Counted from the first letter of the stretch, positions 1 through 10,059 are shown. The stretch: 15,000 nt of DNA from Hyphochytrium catenoides (GCA_900088475.1 FLMG01001325.1:6081-21080); one strand, 5' to 3'. Translations and numbers: made by a program. Notes: generated by a model not told the origin, from the sequence alone.

Positions 1-1544
1 CGGCCGCCTTCGAAGCGGATCGACTACTTCTTTCACCGCTTCCGTTGCCCCTTCGGGAATATACTGAGCGAACGCTTCTTTCTGCCGAGGCATACCAGAT
101 TGTGTGGGCGTGAGACACAGAGAGAGAGAGACTAGTTATACACGTACGGAAGCAAGATGTTCGATAGAACAGGATGAGATAAGCTGAAGGTTGATGGCAC
201 TCAAGTAGCATAGTTGCCATAAAGGCTCAAAATGAAGGGCAACCATAGTGATAGGCTTACATCGCGCTCAGCATTTATCTTATCCCTCTCATTCTTCTGC
301 AAACAGATATTGGTCAGCAAGGGCGTCCGGAGGAGCTCAGTTATTGGACGGAGACGACGAGAGAGAGCAATGGGAGGAGCCATGAAAAGGAATCGTAGAT
401 GAAGTGAGGAGTTAGAGGAAGAGAGAAAAAGATGAGGAAAACATGAAGGGGAATAGAGCAAACGAGCACTCTAAGAAGAACTGAGATGTAGCTCGAGACA
501 CACATCAGGGAGGAGCGAAGCACAACCTCCTTCAGCCTCTTCTTCATAATCTTCTCTTTCTTTTTCTCTTCCCGCTGCAGTCTCTCCTCCTTGTGCTTCA
601 TTCTCTTCAGCAGCTGCCCCGCCGCACTCTCCGGGTCAGTCACCGCCTTCAAAAACTTCATCCATTGGATCTGTTCCCTAAGATTATCTGCTAGACACTC
701 TCGCTCAGCTCCTTTGTCAGTCTTTATCTTGAAGCCAAAGGAGTAGCTTTGGGTCTTCCCTTTTCCATCCCAGTCCTAGCGCACGAGAGACAGAGTGTTG
801 CCAAAGAGAGACAATGTGAGATGAAAAGAGGCAAAAAAAACAAGGCTATGCAAGGCACTCTGAGGTCAAGCGAAGTACAAGAGACGGTAGGGGACAGCGC
901 GGAGGTGAAGGGCAGGGGGTTAGGAGTAAGAGTAAAACATTATCTGAGTATAGAAAGCGACGGAACTTAGGAAGACGGGTTAGGGTGAAAGGAAGAGGAG
1001 AGGCAGTAAGAGATAGAGAGCTATGTCAGAGAGAAAGAGACAACGAGGAAGTCGGGGAGAGACCTCCTCTTCTACATAGGCAGGCTCTCTAGAGAAGAGA
1101 AAGGGAACAGCCGGGGCGGAAAGTGTCCTGCACCCGCTACGAGGAAGGGCACTCACCAGAATCTCCGAGACGACAAAGGAAGCTTGGCTATCGGCTCCTC
1201 GTAGATAAGCGTCTTTGTCAACATATCCTTTCAGCTGCTTGTCAAGGGTTAGGATGCAGTAGTACTCGGTCCTGCAATAGAAGAGGCGACCATGAACGTG
1301 TCATTGGGGAACGAAGTGAAGTGAGACAAGAGCGGACAATAAGGCCCAAGTATCCCTAGAAGAGAGCGAGCTTAACGGGATCACAGAGATGGAGAAAGAA
1401 GTTGATGAACAGGGGAGAACCTAAAGAATTTGGGTAAACCAGAGAGCTTGAAGGGCCTCAGATAGCATACCAGGTGATACCCATCCTATCTCTAATGCGC
1501 AGGTAGCCCTCATGGAGCTTTGCAATATCCTGCGTACTTGCCAT
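1..1544 (-). CDS. PH-domain and coiled-coil protein, 5' part, runs off left edge
   Basis: Five exons are read on the minus strand: 1544-1471, 1271-1157, 775-527, 296-261 and 81-1. Introns are GT-AG (GTATGC, GTGAGT, GTTGTG, GTAAGC donors; three CAG and one TAG acceptor) and all phases agree, giving 185 residues so far. The ATG at 1544 has an in-frame TAG directly before it. Residues about 10-107 match a pleckstrin-homology domain: an EGYL strand near the start, a first-hairpin WTEYY stretch, and the FKIKTD strand followed by the C-terminal helix carrying the near-invariant Trp at residue 101 (IQWMKFL). PH domains bind phosphoinositides or proteins and recruit the host protein to membranes. After it comes a very charged Lys/Glu/Arg helix (about 115-160), probably a coiled coil. 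The fourth exon is only 36 nt. The first intron splits the Trp codon (TG|G). The rest lies beyond base 1, so family and function are not assignable; the PH call is firm. Confidence 0.72.
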
Positions 1545-1565
1545 CTAGATCGACCTTCTCCTCGA

Positions 1566-1930
1566 GGGGCCGCCGACTACGGCTCACACCACATCAAAAC
1601 CCAAGTTGCTCAGCGGCTGAAGGCATAGAGCACATACTATTAGAGTACGCCTTGACCCTTGACACACACCATCGACATCAGTTAGAAATGCCCGCTCTTC
1701 TTGTCTTCAGCCTCTTTTAAGATTTTGGAACTGATGGAGCTTCGAGAATCGCGATGGCAGAGCTTCATAATTCAGGAGGAGGTTACCGTGCTGCAGACTA
1801 ACATTATTATTGCTTCTCCGAAAGGAAAATCATCACCCGAATATACCTTACAGGAGTCGAGGATAAGAACCTATTTGAGCAAATGCTTCTTGGATAGGAC
1901 TACAGTACTGATTTTGATATCCAGATAGTC
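1566..1930 (+). pseudogene. decayed non-LTR retrotransposon RT C-terminus (zf-RVT-like), tentative
   Basis: In frame from about 1520 to 1720 the plus strand encodes a Cys followed by EGIEHILLEYALTL and a run of His/Arg residues. This resembles the zinc-binding tail after the RNase H or reverse-transcriptase region of LINE-like elements (C-x-C, E-x-IEH-x-LLEC, then Arg/His-Leu). The expected second Cys of the LLEC motif reads Tyr, and the first CxxC pair is incomplete. The frame closes at 1720, and similar-looking sequence carries on in a neighbouring frame to 1928 (ILELMELRESRWQSF), as expected of a frameshifted relic. No other part of an element was found. The fragment sits in the gap between the start of the PH gene and the end of the P450 gene. 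It could be chance; a profile search would decide. Confidence 0.3.
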
Positions 1931-2087
1931 TGAATCCCTAAATTAGTAAGTATCCTTGGTCGAATTTCGGTAGCTTAGGCCTTGGATGAAGCTTTTTCTA
2001 TAAATGTGTGATATCGTCACTTTATAGACTGAAGATCGAGCGTATCTTTAGCTCGCGCTGTAAAGGCGGAGGTACTCTGCTTGTCTT

Positions 2088-4368
2088 CTAGCGCTTATAT
2101 ATCTGAAGCCTCACGCCTTCAATAGGGCGGAGAGGGAATTCAAACTTCTCAAAGGTCAAAGGTCCAGGCTTCTCGCAGACGAACTTGAACTTTGATAGCA
2201 GGATGGCAGTCACGACCTTGGCTTCTAGCATCGCAAAGTTTTGTCCAATGCAGTTCCTGCGGAGAGCATGACGAGGTCAGAGAGGAACATTGCCTTAGAC
2301 AGCATGTAACTTAGTCACCTGGGGCCAAGACTGAAGGGCAAATAAGCGAACGGATGGCGTTCTGGCTCCCCGTCTTCGAACCTTTCAGGCCGAAATTTGT
2401 CCGCGTCCTTGCCCCACACTTGCTCATCTCTATGGGTTCCCCATACGTCAAGGATAACGATCGAGCCTGGAGGGACCTTGTACGGTCCTAGGGAATCGTC
2501 CTCCACTGTTTCTCTCATGACGATGGGCACGGGAGCAAGAATTCGAAGAGTCTCCTTAAGCGCGTTGGTTGTGTAGCTGAGCTGGGAAAGGTCCTCATAG
2601 CGCAGCCTTGACGACGTGGCGAACAGAGTGGCGCATTCCTTGTGCACCTTCTCTTGGCAATCCTGATATTCGGGCTGAGAGACAAGGTGTAGAAAAAGCG
2701 CTAGCCACATGCTTGACGTCTCATGCCCTGCAGTGAGAAACCTAGCAACAGCAAAAGCCAAGGCGACGTAAGGCTCTCTGAAAAAAAAGAAAGGAAGGGA
2801 GAGACAGACAGTACCGAGGACAGGATGAAACGTAACTTGAAGCGCTGAACGAGAGAGCGAGTGTAGCAACCCAAAGAAGTAAACACTGCTCACGGTAGAC
2901 ATCAGGACTATATCGATGCCCCCAGCAAGAAGTAGCCGAATAGTCGTAGGGTAAGGAGCTTGAAAAGACCAACAACGAAGTCACAAATGTGAAAGGTCGA
3001 GCTCCTTTGCGCTTACGTCTTCATCTCGCAAAGAATATTCTCGTCTGAGAGCTTGGTGCCGTCTGCCTCCCTAGCTGCCAGAAGATAGTCCAGCAAGTCC
3101 TTCTTCTCTCTCTGCTCTCCTTTGTCTAGCGCTGCTCTTCTATTAACGATGACCTCAAGAATGAGGTCGTTCATCTCCGCCAGCTGCCTCTTGTATTCCT
3201 TACTCAGCCAGGGTAAGTATTTCCGATGGGGCTGGAAGAGCTGCAGGAGGAGCTCTCCAATAACGTTATTGTATAGCCTCTGAAGTCTCTCGCCCGCCTT
3301 GTCCACGGTCGAACGAAGGCTCAGACAAGCTTCAGATATAATCTCTAGCGTCAGTATACGGAACTCATGGGCAATATCTATGGCCTCTCCGGTATCTGCT
3401 CGACTTTCTAGCCGCTTTACCATCTCTTCTGTTGAGTCAATGAAAAGGTTGAAGGCAACCTCCCGGATGACCTGGTAGTGGAAGGTTGGGCTGACGAGAG
3501 AGCGGTGCCACTTCCATTGAGCACCTTCCAAAGTCACTAGTCCGCCTCCTAGAAGTGGTGCCAGGGCGTCGTAGCCACTCTTGAACTTGTGGAAGTTCCG
3601 ATAGTTGGTGCTGAGAATGTACTTCAGAACGTCTGGGTCGCTGACGAATATCACCGGGAATCCGACAATCTTCATATGGAAAATCTTGCCAAAGACCTTG
3701 CGGTACTTGATACTGACATCAACGATAACGTTTCCTGTCACCTTCGGAGGCAGAAAAAGAAACTCCAAAGAGTTACCGACTAGAGAACGTCGCGTTAGAG
3801 AGACCATTTTGAACTAGGAGCATTATAGTTATGGCATACTTACTTAGGGGAAGCTTCTTCGGACCTGGAATCCCGAGTGAGCTCGAATTGGCATAGATAA
3901 AGGAGAGCGACAGAATGGTCACCAGCGCCACTAGAGAACCAATGACCACGTTGGAGGGAGGAGTAAGAAGAGCTGACGGCACCTTGTCTTCCTTCAATGC
4001 AGCTTCGTCTTCCATCATCATATCGCTCGTCGAGGAGAAGGTTGAAACATTCTCCATCCCGGCTGAGACAAGAGGGATCGAGCACGCTAAGACGGTGAGC
4101 AGTTTTCTGCCGCTCGGTGGCCAATAGATTGTTGGGGAGGAAGACAGAATGGCGCAAAGGATACCCAGAACCAGGGTAGAACTCAGCACCAGCTCAAAGT
4201 TACTCTGAAAGATAACCGTCAGCTCGGCAAACAACTGCGAAGAGCAAGATGTCATAATTTAATACACTTGCTTATGGAAATGACCAAATTGTGCTCACAT
4301 ACCTTCTCTATGGCGCTTCGAAGACCCTCTGAACATAGTATAAGTGCCGCAGCGGTTAGGATTATCAT
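2088..4368 (-). CDS. cytochrome P450 monooxygenase with long hydrophobic N-terminus
   Basis: Five exons: 4368-4303, 4234-3844, 3779-3017, 2741-2319, 2256-2088; introns of 68, 64, 275 and 62 nt with matching phases; 603 residues. Every P450 landmark is present: IPGP hinge (144-147), C-helix WKWHR (241-245, heme-propionate contact), I-helix AGHETS (411-416, oxygen activation), ExxR (ETLR, E470/R473), PERF (525-528) and the heme loop FSLGPRNCIG with Cys550 as thiolate ligand. Two introns cut inside the AGHET approach and the heme loop, and splicing restores both. Such enzymes are ER-anchored and use NADPH-P450 reductase to hydroxylate lipids, sterols or xenobiotics. The motif set looks most like the CYP4/CYP97 end of the family, but the substrate is unknown. 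The usual start would be the Met at 4057 (522 residues, one TM helix just before the hinge). I prefer 4368 because a 68-nt phase-0 intron with a GTATGT donor and pyrimidine-rich CAG acceptor joins an upstream exon in frame. That adds about 80 residues with further hydrophobic stretches. The P450 call is certain; the exact start is not. Confidence 0.88.
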
Positions 4369-4562
4369 CTTCACGATAGCAGCGGTAGATCACCCTTCAA
4401 ATAAACACCGAGCGGAGGCAGGCTTACAGCCAGCCGCAATAAGGCCCCTGATAGTTAGAATAAATGCAGAAGCCCCGACACCTCCGCGAGAATAGTAAGC
4501 AGTAGCATGTATCTGGATTGTGCCTTGTAAGACCCTGCAGGTGCGCGCTTTGTGCTGCTCAT
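4369..4562 (-). other. possible additional 5' exon of the P450 gene
   Basis: An ATG at 4562 opens 27 codons (MSSTKRAPAG..., then a hydrophobic MLLLTILAE) ending at a GAG|GTGTCG donor at 4482. This end is phase 0 and could join an AAG acceptor directly before the ATG at 4368. An overlapping alternative frame ends at a GTAAGC donor (4427) about 59 nt before the same acceptor. The acceptor is poor (no pyrimidine tract), so neither junction is convincing. If real, the P450 leader would gain one more hydrophobic segment; otherwise this is 5' UTR or promoter. Confidence 0.2.
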
Positions 4563-5518
4563 CGGGCATGAGGGATCTCATCAAAAGCTCAAGGCGCGAA
4601 GGCTATTCATGGGCTCATGAAACTCAATGACTCGATGCAGTTGAGTGCATGATGAAGGCAATAGAATGAGTCCAAATCTTTCTTACAATCAAAGGATGCT
4701 GTCAAGAAGACTTTGGCACATAATAATAGTACAGTTAGTAGAACTGTTAAATGACGGGATAAGGACACAGAGTAATATGGCTGGGGAGTTCTACGAGTAC
4801 CTCCCAGAACACAGAACAGACGCTCAAATCTGATTCTAGGTTAATCAGACCATTATAGACTTGATTACTAGAGTTGCAATGGGATCATGATTATGATCTT
4901 TTTTGATGATGCTATTTGGGTATTTGATGAGCCATAAAGCTCCCCAGACCGCAAGAGGACCTCATAGCAGAGAGTTGACTTGAGGTAGAGAAGTGGACTA
5001 AAACGTTGGGGAAGGTGTTCTGTAGGGCTTCTGATCCTGACGCTGCACAATTTTCCCACATAGAAAGATAAAGGAGGCTGGCAAAATGACCGACACGAAA
5101 GCCACGAGACAGAGTAGGAAGAGCATGAAGAGAGAGAGAGAGACGGAGGCATTATCTGATACAGCACCCAAGCCATATGAAGGGCTTTTTTTAACTTCCA
5201 GATTATGTTATCCCCCTTAGCTGCAACCTTTTTATCTGCCTCAATTGGAACTAATGAATTCAACAGAAACATTTTGGAATAAGAGAGCTTCTGTCCTTAT
5301 AATAATCAAACTCCATTTTATAAAAGAATGGTAAGGGAATTTTTGTGTTTAGCATCCACCAAAAAGCCCTCTCCCCGTCATTCTCATCAACGCCGACCGC
5401 AAAATCAACTCTACTTGCAGACAGAGTTTTTTTTGGCAGATCTGTGCATTGACAGAGACTCTCAGACCAAGTAAAGGAAGACGGGGCGCTTCTTCACCTG
5501 CATAACAAAGGAAGAAGG
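4563..5518. other. intergenic region between divergent P450 and lectin genes; weak copia-like fragment
   Basis: This stretch is more A+T-rich than the flanking genes and separates the two divergent start regions. On the minus strand an open frame of 134 codons (5272-4868) contains GDNIIWKLKKALHMAW (about 5218-5170). It resembles the copia reverse-transcriptase stretch that normally reads K-L-x-K-A/S-L-Y-G-L-K. The YGL part appears only in a neighbouring frame, so any relic is frameshifted. The rest of the frame is not recognisable and partly comes from a CT-rich tract. No convincing host exon was found. Promoters of both genes presumably lie here, but no clear TATA box was identified. Confidence 0.3.
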
Positions 5519-6929
5519 ATGTTCAAACATACCGTCGCAGCGACTCTCTTGGTGTTGGCATGCTGTCTGGTGCAGGTGGTACGTGATTTGAAGAATTTTG
5601 TCCATTAGTCGCTAGACTGGGTTCATTTGCCGAATGCACACACATTGCTGCGGATACTCACTCACTTCTTATAACGTTCGTCTCTCCACTTCAGACTTTC
5701 TGGCCGCCATCTACTTAGTTCAGTTCCAAACTGCATTCTGATACAACTTTGGCTCTCTGTAGCTCTACGCTGATCTTCTTCCCGACCACTCCTTCCACGA
5801 GCCATTTGAGGACTTGGATTATAAGGGGGACCGCAGGATTAACCTCAACTGGAGAGTCGGAGGCCATGCTAGCGTCAAGAAGAGCTTCGTACGCCTGACT
5901 CCTGAACGCCAGAGCCGTCGGGGTTACCTTTGGAACCCTAACAGGATCGGCCGAGATGAGTTCTCCATCCTCCTTCGCTTCCGCATCAGCGGGACTGGGC
6001 AGCGCTGGTTTGGGGACGGTCTAGCGCTGTGGGTAACAAACGACCGATTCCATCGTGATGGCCCTCTGCATGGATACGCTGATAAGTTCACCGGCTTTGG
6101 CGTTATCTTTGATACCTTCCGCAATGTAGAGCATGCGGGTGGCCACAAAGATGTCGCACTCGTGATGAACGATGGGACTAAGGCCTACACTGACTTGGTG
6201 GATGAGGAAGTAGTCGGTTGTGATGCTTCTATGCGCTATTATGAAGAACATGGGAAGTTCTCTGTGGCAAATCATACCAGAGCGCGCATCTCTTTCAATA
6301 AGAATAAGGTGAAGATTGAGATTGATGAGGCTGCTACTGGCACTTGGGTGGATTGCTATGAGACTACTCTCAGCGGCCTACCTGCAGACTGGACAAAGGA
6401 GTCTTACTTGGGCATCACAGCCTCAACTGGCGCTCTAGCAGACAACCACGACGTCCTCAGCGTGGAGCTGTTCTCGGAGTGGAATGACAAGCATCAGCAG
6501 TTCCACGACCAGTACACCAAACACAAGTCCCAGGTGGATCTGAAGAGCCACGACGGCACTCCGGAAGGTATTGTCCAGTCTTTGCAGGCGCAGTTCGCCC
6601 GTCTCCAGGAGGACTATGAGCACCAGATTGCCAGCCTAAAGGAAAGCACTCGTGGAGCACTGGAGAAGCTCACAGAGCAGGAAGCGCTGCTGGAGAAGAG
6701 AACGGCAGAGCTTGAGAATGTTGTCAAGCAGACAGTAGAGCAGAGCGTTGACTCTACGCTGGGCGAGTTTGCTAGTGCCGTAGATGAAAAGATCACGGAA
6801 ACGATTAAGGAAGCTAGCGCTGGAGGAGGATGGAAGCTTCCTTTCTTCCTGTTAGTTCTTGTCGCAGGAGGCTTTGGCTACTATAGCTATGCCAAATACA
6901 AGCAGCTGCGTAAGAGCCATCTCCTTTAG
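5519..6929 (+). CDS. L-type lectin cargo receptor (ERGIC-53/VIP36 family)
   Basis: Two exons: 5519-5578 and 5763-6929, joined across a 184-nt GTACGT...TAG intron in phase 0; 408 residues. Exon 1 is almost exactly a signal peptide (MFKHTVAATLLVLACCLVQ). A donor 3 nt earlier (CAG|GTGGTA) would drop one Val. Residues about 25-265 are the legume-lectin-like beta-sandwich: GDGLALWV (104-111), then FGVIFDTFRN (about 132-141) holding the Asp/Asn (D137, N141) that bind calcium and mannose in this family, H148, and late ESYLGITAST. A coiled coil of roughly 280-365 follows, then one TM helix (about 380-398) and a short basic tail ending RKSHLL. These receptors carry glycoproteins with high-mannose glycans between ER and Golgi in COPII/COPI vesicles; the coiled coil gives oligomers, as in ERGIC-53. 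The tail lacks a KKxx retrieval signal but has a terminal di-leucine. Its 3' end faces the protease gene 700 bp away. Confidence 0.88.
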
Positions 6930-7628
6930 GTTGGAGTCGATTGGAGGACTTAAGGGCGATAAAGGGGAGTAAGTGAAGGAGAGAAAGAGGGGTAGAAACA
7001 TCAATAGGAGAATAGCTTTTTAGAGTACAGGTTCTCTTTACCTTGTATGGCTGGCTCTATATAATGCTTAAAGGCCTGCTGCTCTAGTTCTGGTTTTGTC
7101 CTGCAATTGTCATAGGAGGAAGTGCACCTTACAGAGGGGCCCAAGTGAAGGCCTTTTGTTCTCGTTGCTCAATTGCTTCTTGCTCTTTCGGCTGCTATCT
7201 CCTCCTCTGTCTTCCCTTAGCGTCACTTGAAACCACACCCATAATCTCCGCCCATCTAGTAAACCTTTTCCGCTTGCAATGGCAAGCCCGTTGCTGAGTG
7301 CACTGCTTGCCAGACACCATTGCCGCCCACTACCTTTCTCCAAGCCCATTCTCCGTCAAAGTCTATAGTGTAGCAGGTTCAGAAAACCCCCTCCTACGTT
7401 TCCCTCTCCCTCTTGTCACGCATCCCTATCGTTGGCACCCATCCCCGCATCAAAAGACTCCTATAATGCACAGATCTCAAAGCTTGAAAGGAAGTTGCCC
7501 TTTATCTAGATTAACAGCATAAAACGGCGATGCATCCTACACCACAGGTAGTCTGTCCGTCTGTCTCTCTCTCCCTTGTCTCTCTCTGATACGTTGTTCG
7601 TGGCGTCATTACTGAACCTTCTCGCCTT
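6930..7628. other. intergenic region between convergent lectin and protease genes
   Basis: Both genes end towards this 0.7-kb stretch, so it should hold both 3' UTRs. Short frames on either strand have no recognisable motif and biased, low-complexity composition. No canonical AATAAA was found near either stop codon. A short CT-rich run lies at about 7560-7590. I see nothing else. Confidence 0.5.
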
Positions 7629-9444
7629 CTACTTCTTGGCAACAGCAAACCCAACGCGTTCCTTACCCCAGTCGAAGACAGTGTAATACTTGCGCATGAA
7701 GACATCGCCTAGGGCCAAGGGAGAAGCAATGAGAAACACAAGGAAATGAGCAAGCAGGCGAGCACTATTTCGGCATAGTCACCGCCAAATCGAACGCAAG
7801 AAGTCGCAAGAGAGAAGGAAACGCATATCTCGAGTGGCTTTTGAAAAAGCAAGGAGACGGGCTTACAGCGAATAGTAGAAGGAAAAGAAGAAGAAAGCGC
7901 AGAAATTGCCTTATCCTAAGATACGCACCTAAGATCCAAAGAGGGTGACTTGGGATGTCAATGCCAATGACGGCCCACAGACAGAGTGGGCCATTCTTGA
8001 TGATGTACTCCTCTTTAGAAAGGGTATACTTCTTTCCGCCCAGCGTAAACTCCATATCCGGGGCTTTGGCATTGCAATCAATGATGTACTCGCCAAAGAG
8101 GAAGGGCGTCGCTCCGACAGTCTTTGCTAGTGCGTTGACCTCACTCTTAGGTCCAGCAAGGAGAGACGTGCCGGAGTCAATGATGGCGCTGTGCGTTTGA
8201 GTCTGACTCTGACCTCCCACCGCCAGGTCATCCAGGGTTACCTCCCAGTAAGTCTTGGACTTAAGAGGGACATAGCTGATCTCTCCCTCATAATGTTCAG
8301 GGTCTAAGCCTCCGAGGGTGAGCTCTCCCGCCTCTTGGTTGCCAAGATAAAAAGCAAAGACCGGCTCCTTCACTTTCTTTTGCTCAACGAGGTTACCGAA
8401 CGGTGTCTTGGCATGTCCGACACTGATGGCATCCCAGCCCATGCCCAGAATGCCGTCAAACTTACCCATCGAGTAAGCGGGGCCAAGGCCTGACGTGACA
8501 TTAACCTAAAAGAACCGACGGACAACGTTAAGGAAGGAGCAAGAAGTGTACAACTGCTGAAAAGAGAGGAAGGGACGATGGCTTCAAGGGCCAGCGGGTT
8601 GGGGACGCATAGATTTATCAAAAAGAAAGGCCGACTCACTCAGAGTATGCAAGGCTTACATTCGTTAGTATAACTAAGGGAGAGAGTGAGGGAAGAGAGA
8701 GAGGAAGTGAGAGAAGGAGAGAGAACGTTGAGAAGAAGGAATTCTCATACCTCCGCAAAAACCTGTCCATCAACCTCAAAGTCTCCCATGTGCAAGGTGT
8801 CCGCAGAAAAGAAGCCCGAGACCGGTCCACTGCCATACTGAATCTTGAACTCTCTGCCATCTTCTTTATAAGAGGAAGACCGAGAGTGATCATAGACATT
8901 GTGAGAGCCAAACTTCTTGTTCGGGATCCAGAGATTGGAAGATCCAGTGTCAAAGATCACAGAGAACGTTTGAGGCGGCGTCCCCAGGGCAATGTCGCCG
9001 TAGTACTGGGCGTTCTGATAGTCGTTGATCACAATGCCGCCGTTTGGAGAGACGCGGACTTTATTGGAAGAGTATTGGTCCAAGTCTCCGAAAAGAGAAG
9101 GCTTATTCCCCGTGAGGATGTCCCTGACAAACTGACAGGAGAGAGCGAGGGAGAAGAGAAAAGTGAGAGATGGCCAAAAAGATGTTATCTCAATCAATAG
9201 TCCTGGACAGGGCGGCTGTGCGAGACAAAAGGGAGCGTGAGAGGAGAGAAGAAGGAGAGAGAAGAGAAGGAGACAATCAAAGAGTTTTGGCAGGAAACGC
9301 TTCATAAAAGAACAGCGCGAAAGACCAAGAAGATGCGCTATTCACCTCCTCATCGCTCTTCTTCTTCAGTTTGAAGCGTGTCAGCTCTGCAGCTGCGGCA
9401 GAAGAGATCACCAAGACGGCGGATAGCAGGCCGAGAAGCTTCAT
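7629..9444 (-). CDS. pepsin-family (A1) aspartic protease, cathepsin D/saccharopepsin-like
   Basis: Four exons: 9444-9346, 9131-8751, 8505-7929, 7708-7629; introns of 214, 245 and 220 nt (GTGAAT, GTATGA, GTGCGT donors; CAG/TAG acceptors), phases 0, 0, 1; 378 residues. A signal peptide (MKLLGLLSAVLVISSAAAA) is followed by a short basic propeptide (LTRFKLKKKS). Catalytic motifs are DTGSS (D94) and DSGTS (D270), with the flap Tyr132 in QYGSG, the KFDGILGMGW strand, and a C-terminal WILGDVFMRKYYTVFD that forms only when the last intron is removed. Such enzymes are made as zymogens, activated at acid pH and cleave between hydrophobic residues; a lysosomal or vacuolar site is the likely one. The length is normal. 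Oddly, the loop after DTGSSNLWIP (residues 95-115) has no cysteines and the small mid-domain pair is also missing. Only C304 and C335 remain as a disulfide in the C-lobe. NVTS at 162-165 is a possible N-glycosylation site. Confidence 0.9.
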
Positions 9445-9714
9445 TTTTGTTATTTCCCGAAGAAATGTCGCGATAACAAAGCTTCAGAATTAGCTGGGGC
9501 TTGTGCTCTGTCTCTAGCAGGGATCTTTGGTGTGTCTTCTGCACAGTCAAAAGGACAATTCTGAAGCTTTCCAGAGAATGTGAGCGCAAAGAGGAGAGAG
9601 GAGAGAGGAGACACCCAAAAGATCTTGCTAAATATGAAAAGACAGAGCGAAACAGGTGCAAGACAGACAGGGAAGTGGGCCGAGAGGGAGAGGAGAGATC
9701 GAGAAACAGAGCGA

Positions 9715-9751
9715 GCGAGAGCGAGAGCGAGAGAAAGGGAGAGAGAAAGAG

Positions 9752-9795
<44 letters not shown>

Positions 9796-9798
9796 GTT

Positions 9799-9834
<36 letters not shown>

Positions 9835-9866
9835 AGAGAGAGAGAGAGAGAGAGAGAAAAAGAGAA
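9715..9866. repeat. long imperfect (GA)n microsatellite
   Basis: About 150 bp of almost unbroken purines on the plus strand, made of GA with a few A/C/T interruptions. It includes an uninterrupted (GA)18 run at 9755-9790. It lies about 270-420 bp upstream of the protease start, so on that gene's sense strand it reads CT. Long open frames over it on both strands encode only Arg-Glu or Ser-Leu repeats and are not genes. Such polypurine mirror repeats can form triplex DNA and change length readily. Confidence 0.9.
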
Positions 9867-10023
9867 ATCCAAGCGTGTTGCAAGAGAACACGGAAGAGAA
9901 TGAGAGAGGGAAAGTCTGCCTTCCTCTTTCCAAAGATACTGACCTTTTCCCAGCCGTCCCCCAGGAATGAGTTTGCCTTTTACAGTATCCTGAATATCGT
10001 GATGTTTTGAAACACCCAATGCT

Positions 10024-10059
10024 CTACAGTACTGTACAGTATACTGTAGTACAGTGTAG
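10024..10059. repeat. palindromic cluster of ACAGT/ACTGT units
   Basis: A 36-bp segment has the perfect 14-bp palindrome TACAGTATACTGTA at its centre (10035-10048). The outer arms CTACA...TGTAG also match as inverted repeats, with mismatched bases between. The motif ACAGT or its complement recurs six times within it. It lies about 580 bp upstream of the protease start and about 900 bp beyond the zinc-finger stop. It could be a dimeric-factor binding site, the arm of a small inverted-repeat element, or a decayed microsatellite; nothing in the sequence decides. Confidence 0.6.

Noticed and set aside
2742-3016. Continuous open frame through the third P450 intron, which could be read as extra coding sequence.
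   Set aside because: Joining 3017 to 2741 gives the normal approach to AGHET in phase. The intron frame reads as CT-derived Ser/Leu/Phe with no P450 similarity.
7511-7705. Minus-strand 64-codon frame beside the last protease exon.
   Set aside because: It is an out-of-frame shadow of the final exon continuing into the 3' UTR.
8790-9200. Plus-strand frame of 136 codons.
   Set aside because: It is an antisense shadow of the second protease exon, whose DTGSS motif and splice sites are clear.
9350-10019. Open frames of up to about 190 codons on both strands over the GA tract.
   Set aside because: They translate the dinucleotide repeat (Ser-Leu on one strand, Arg-Glu on the other) and have no start context, splice structure or domain.
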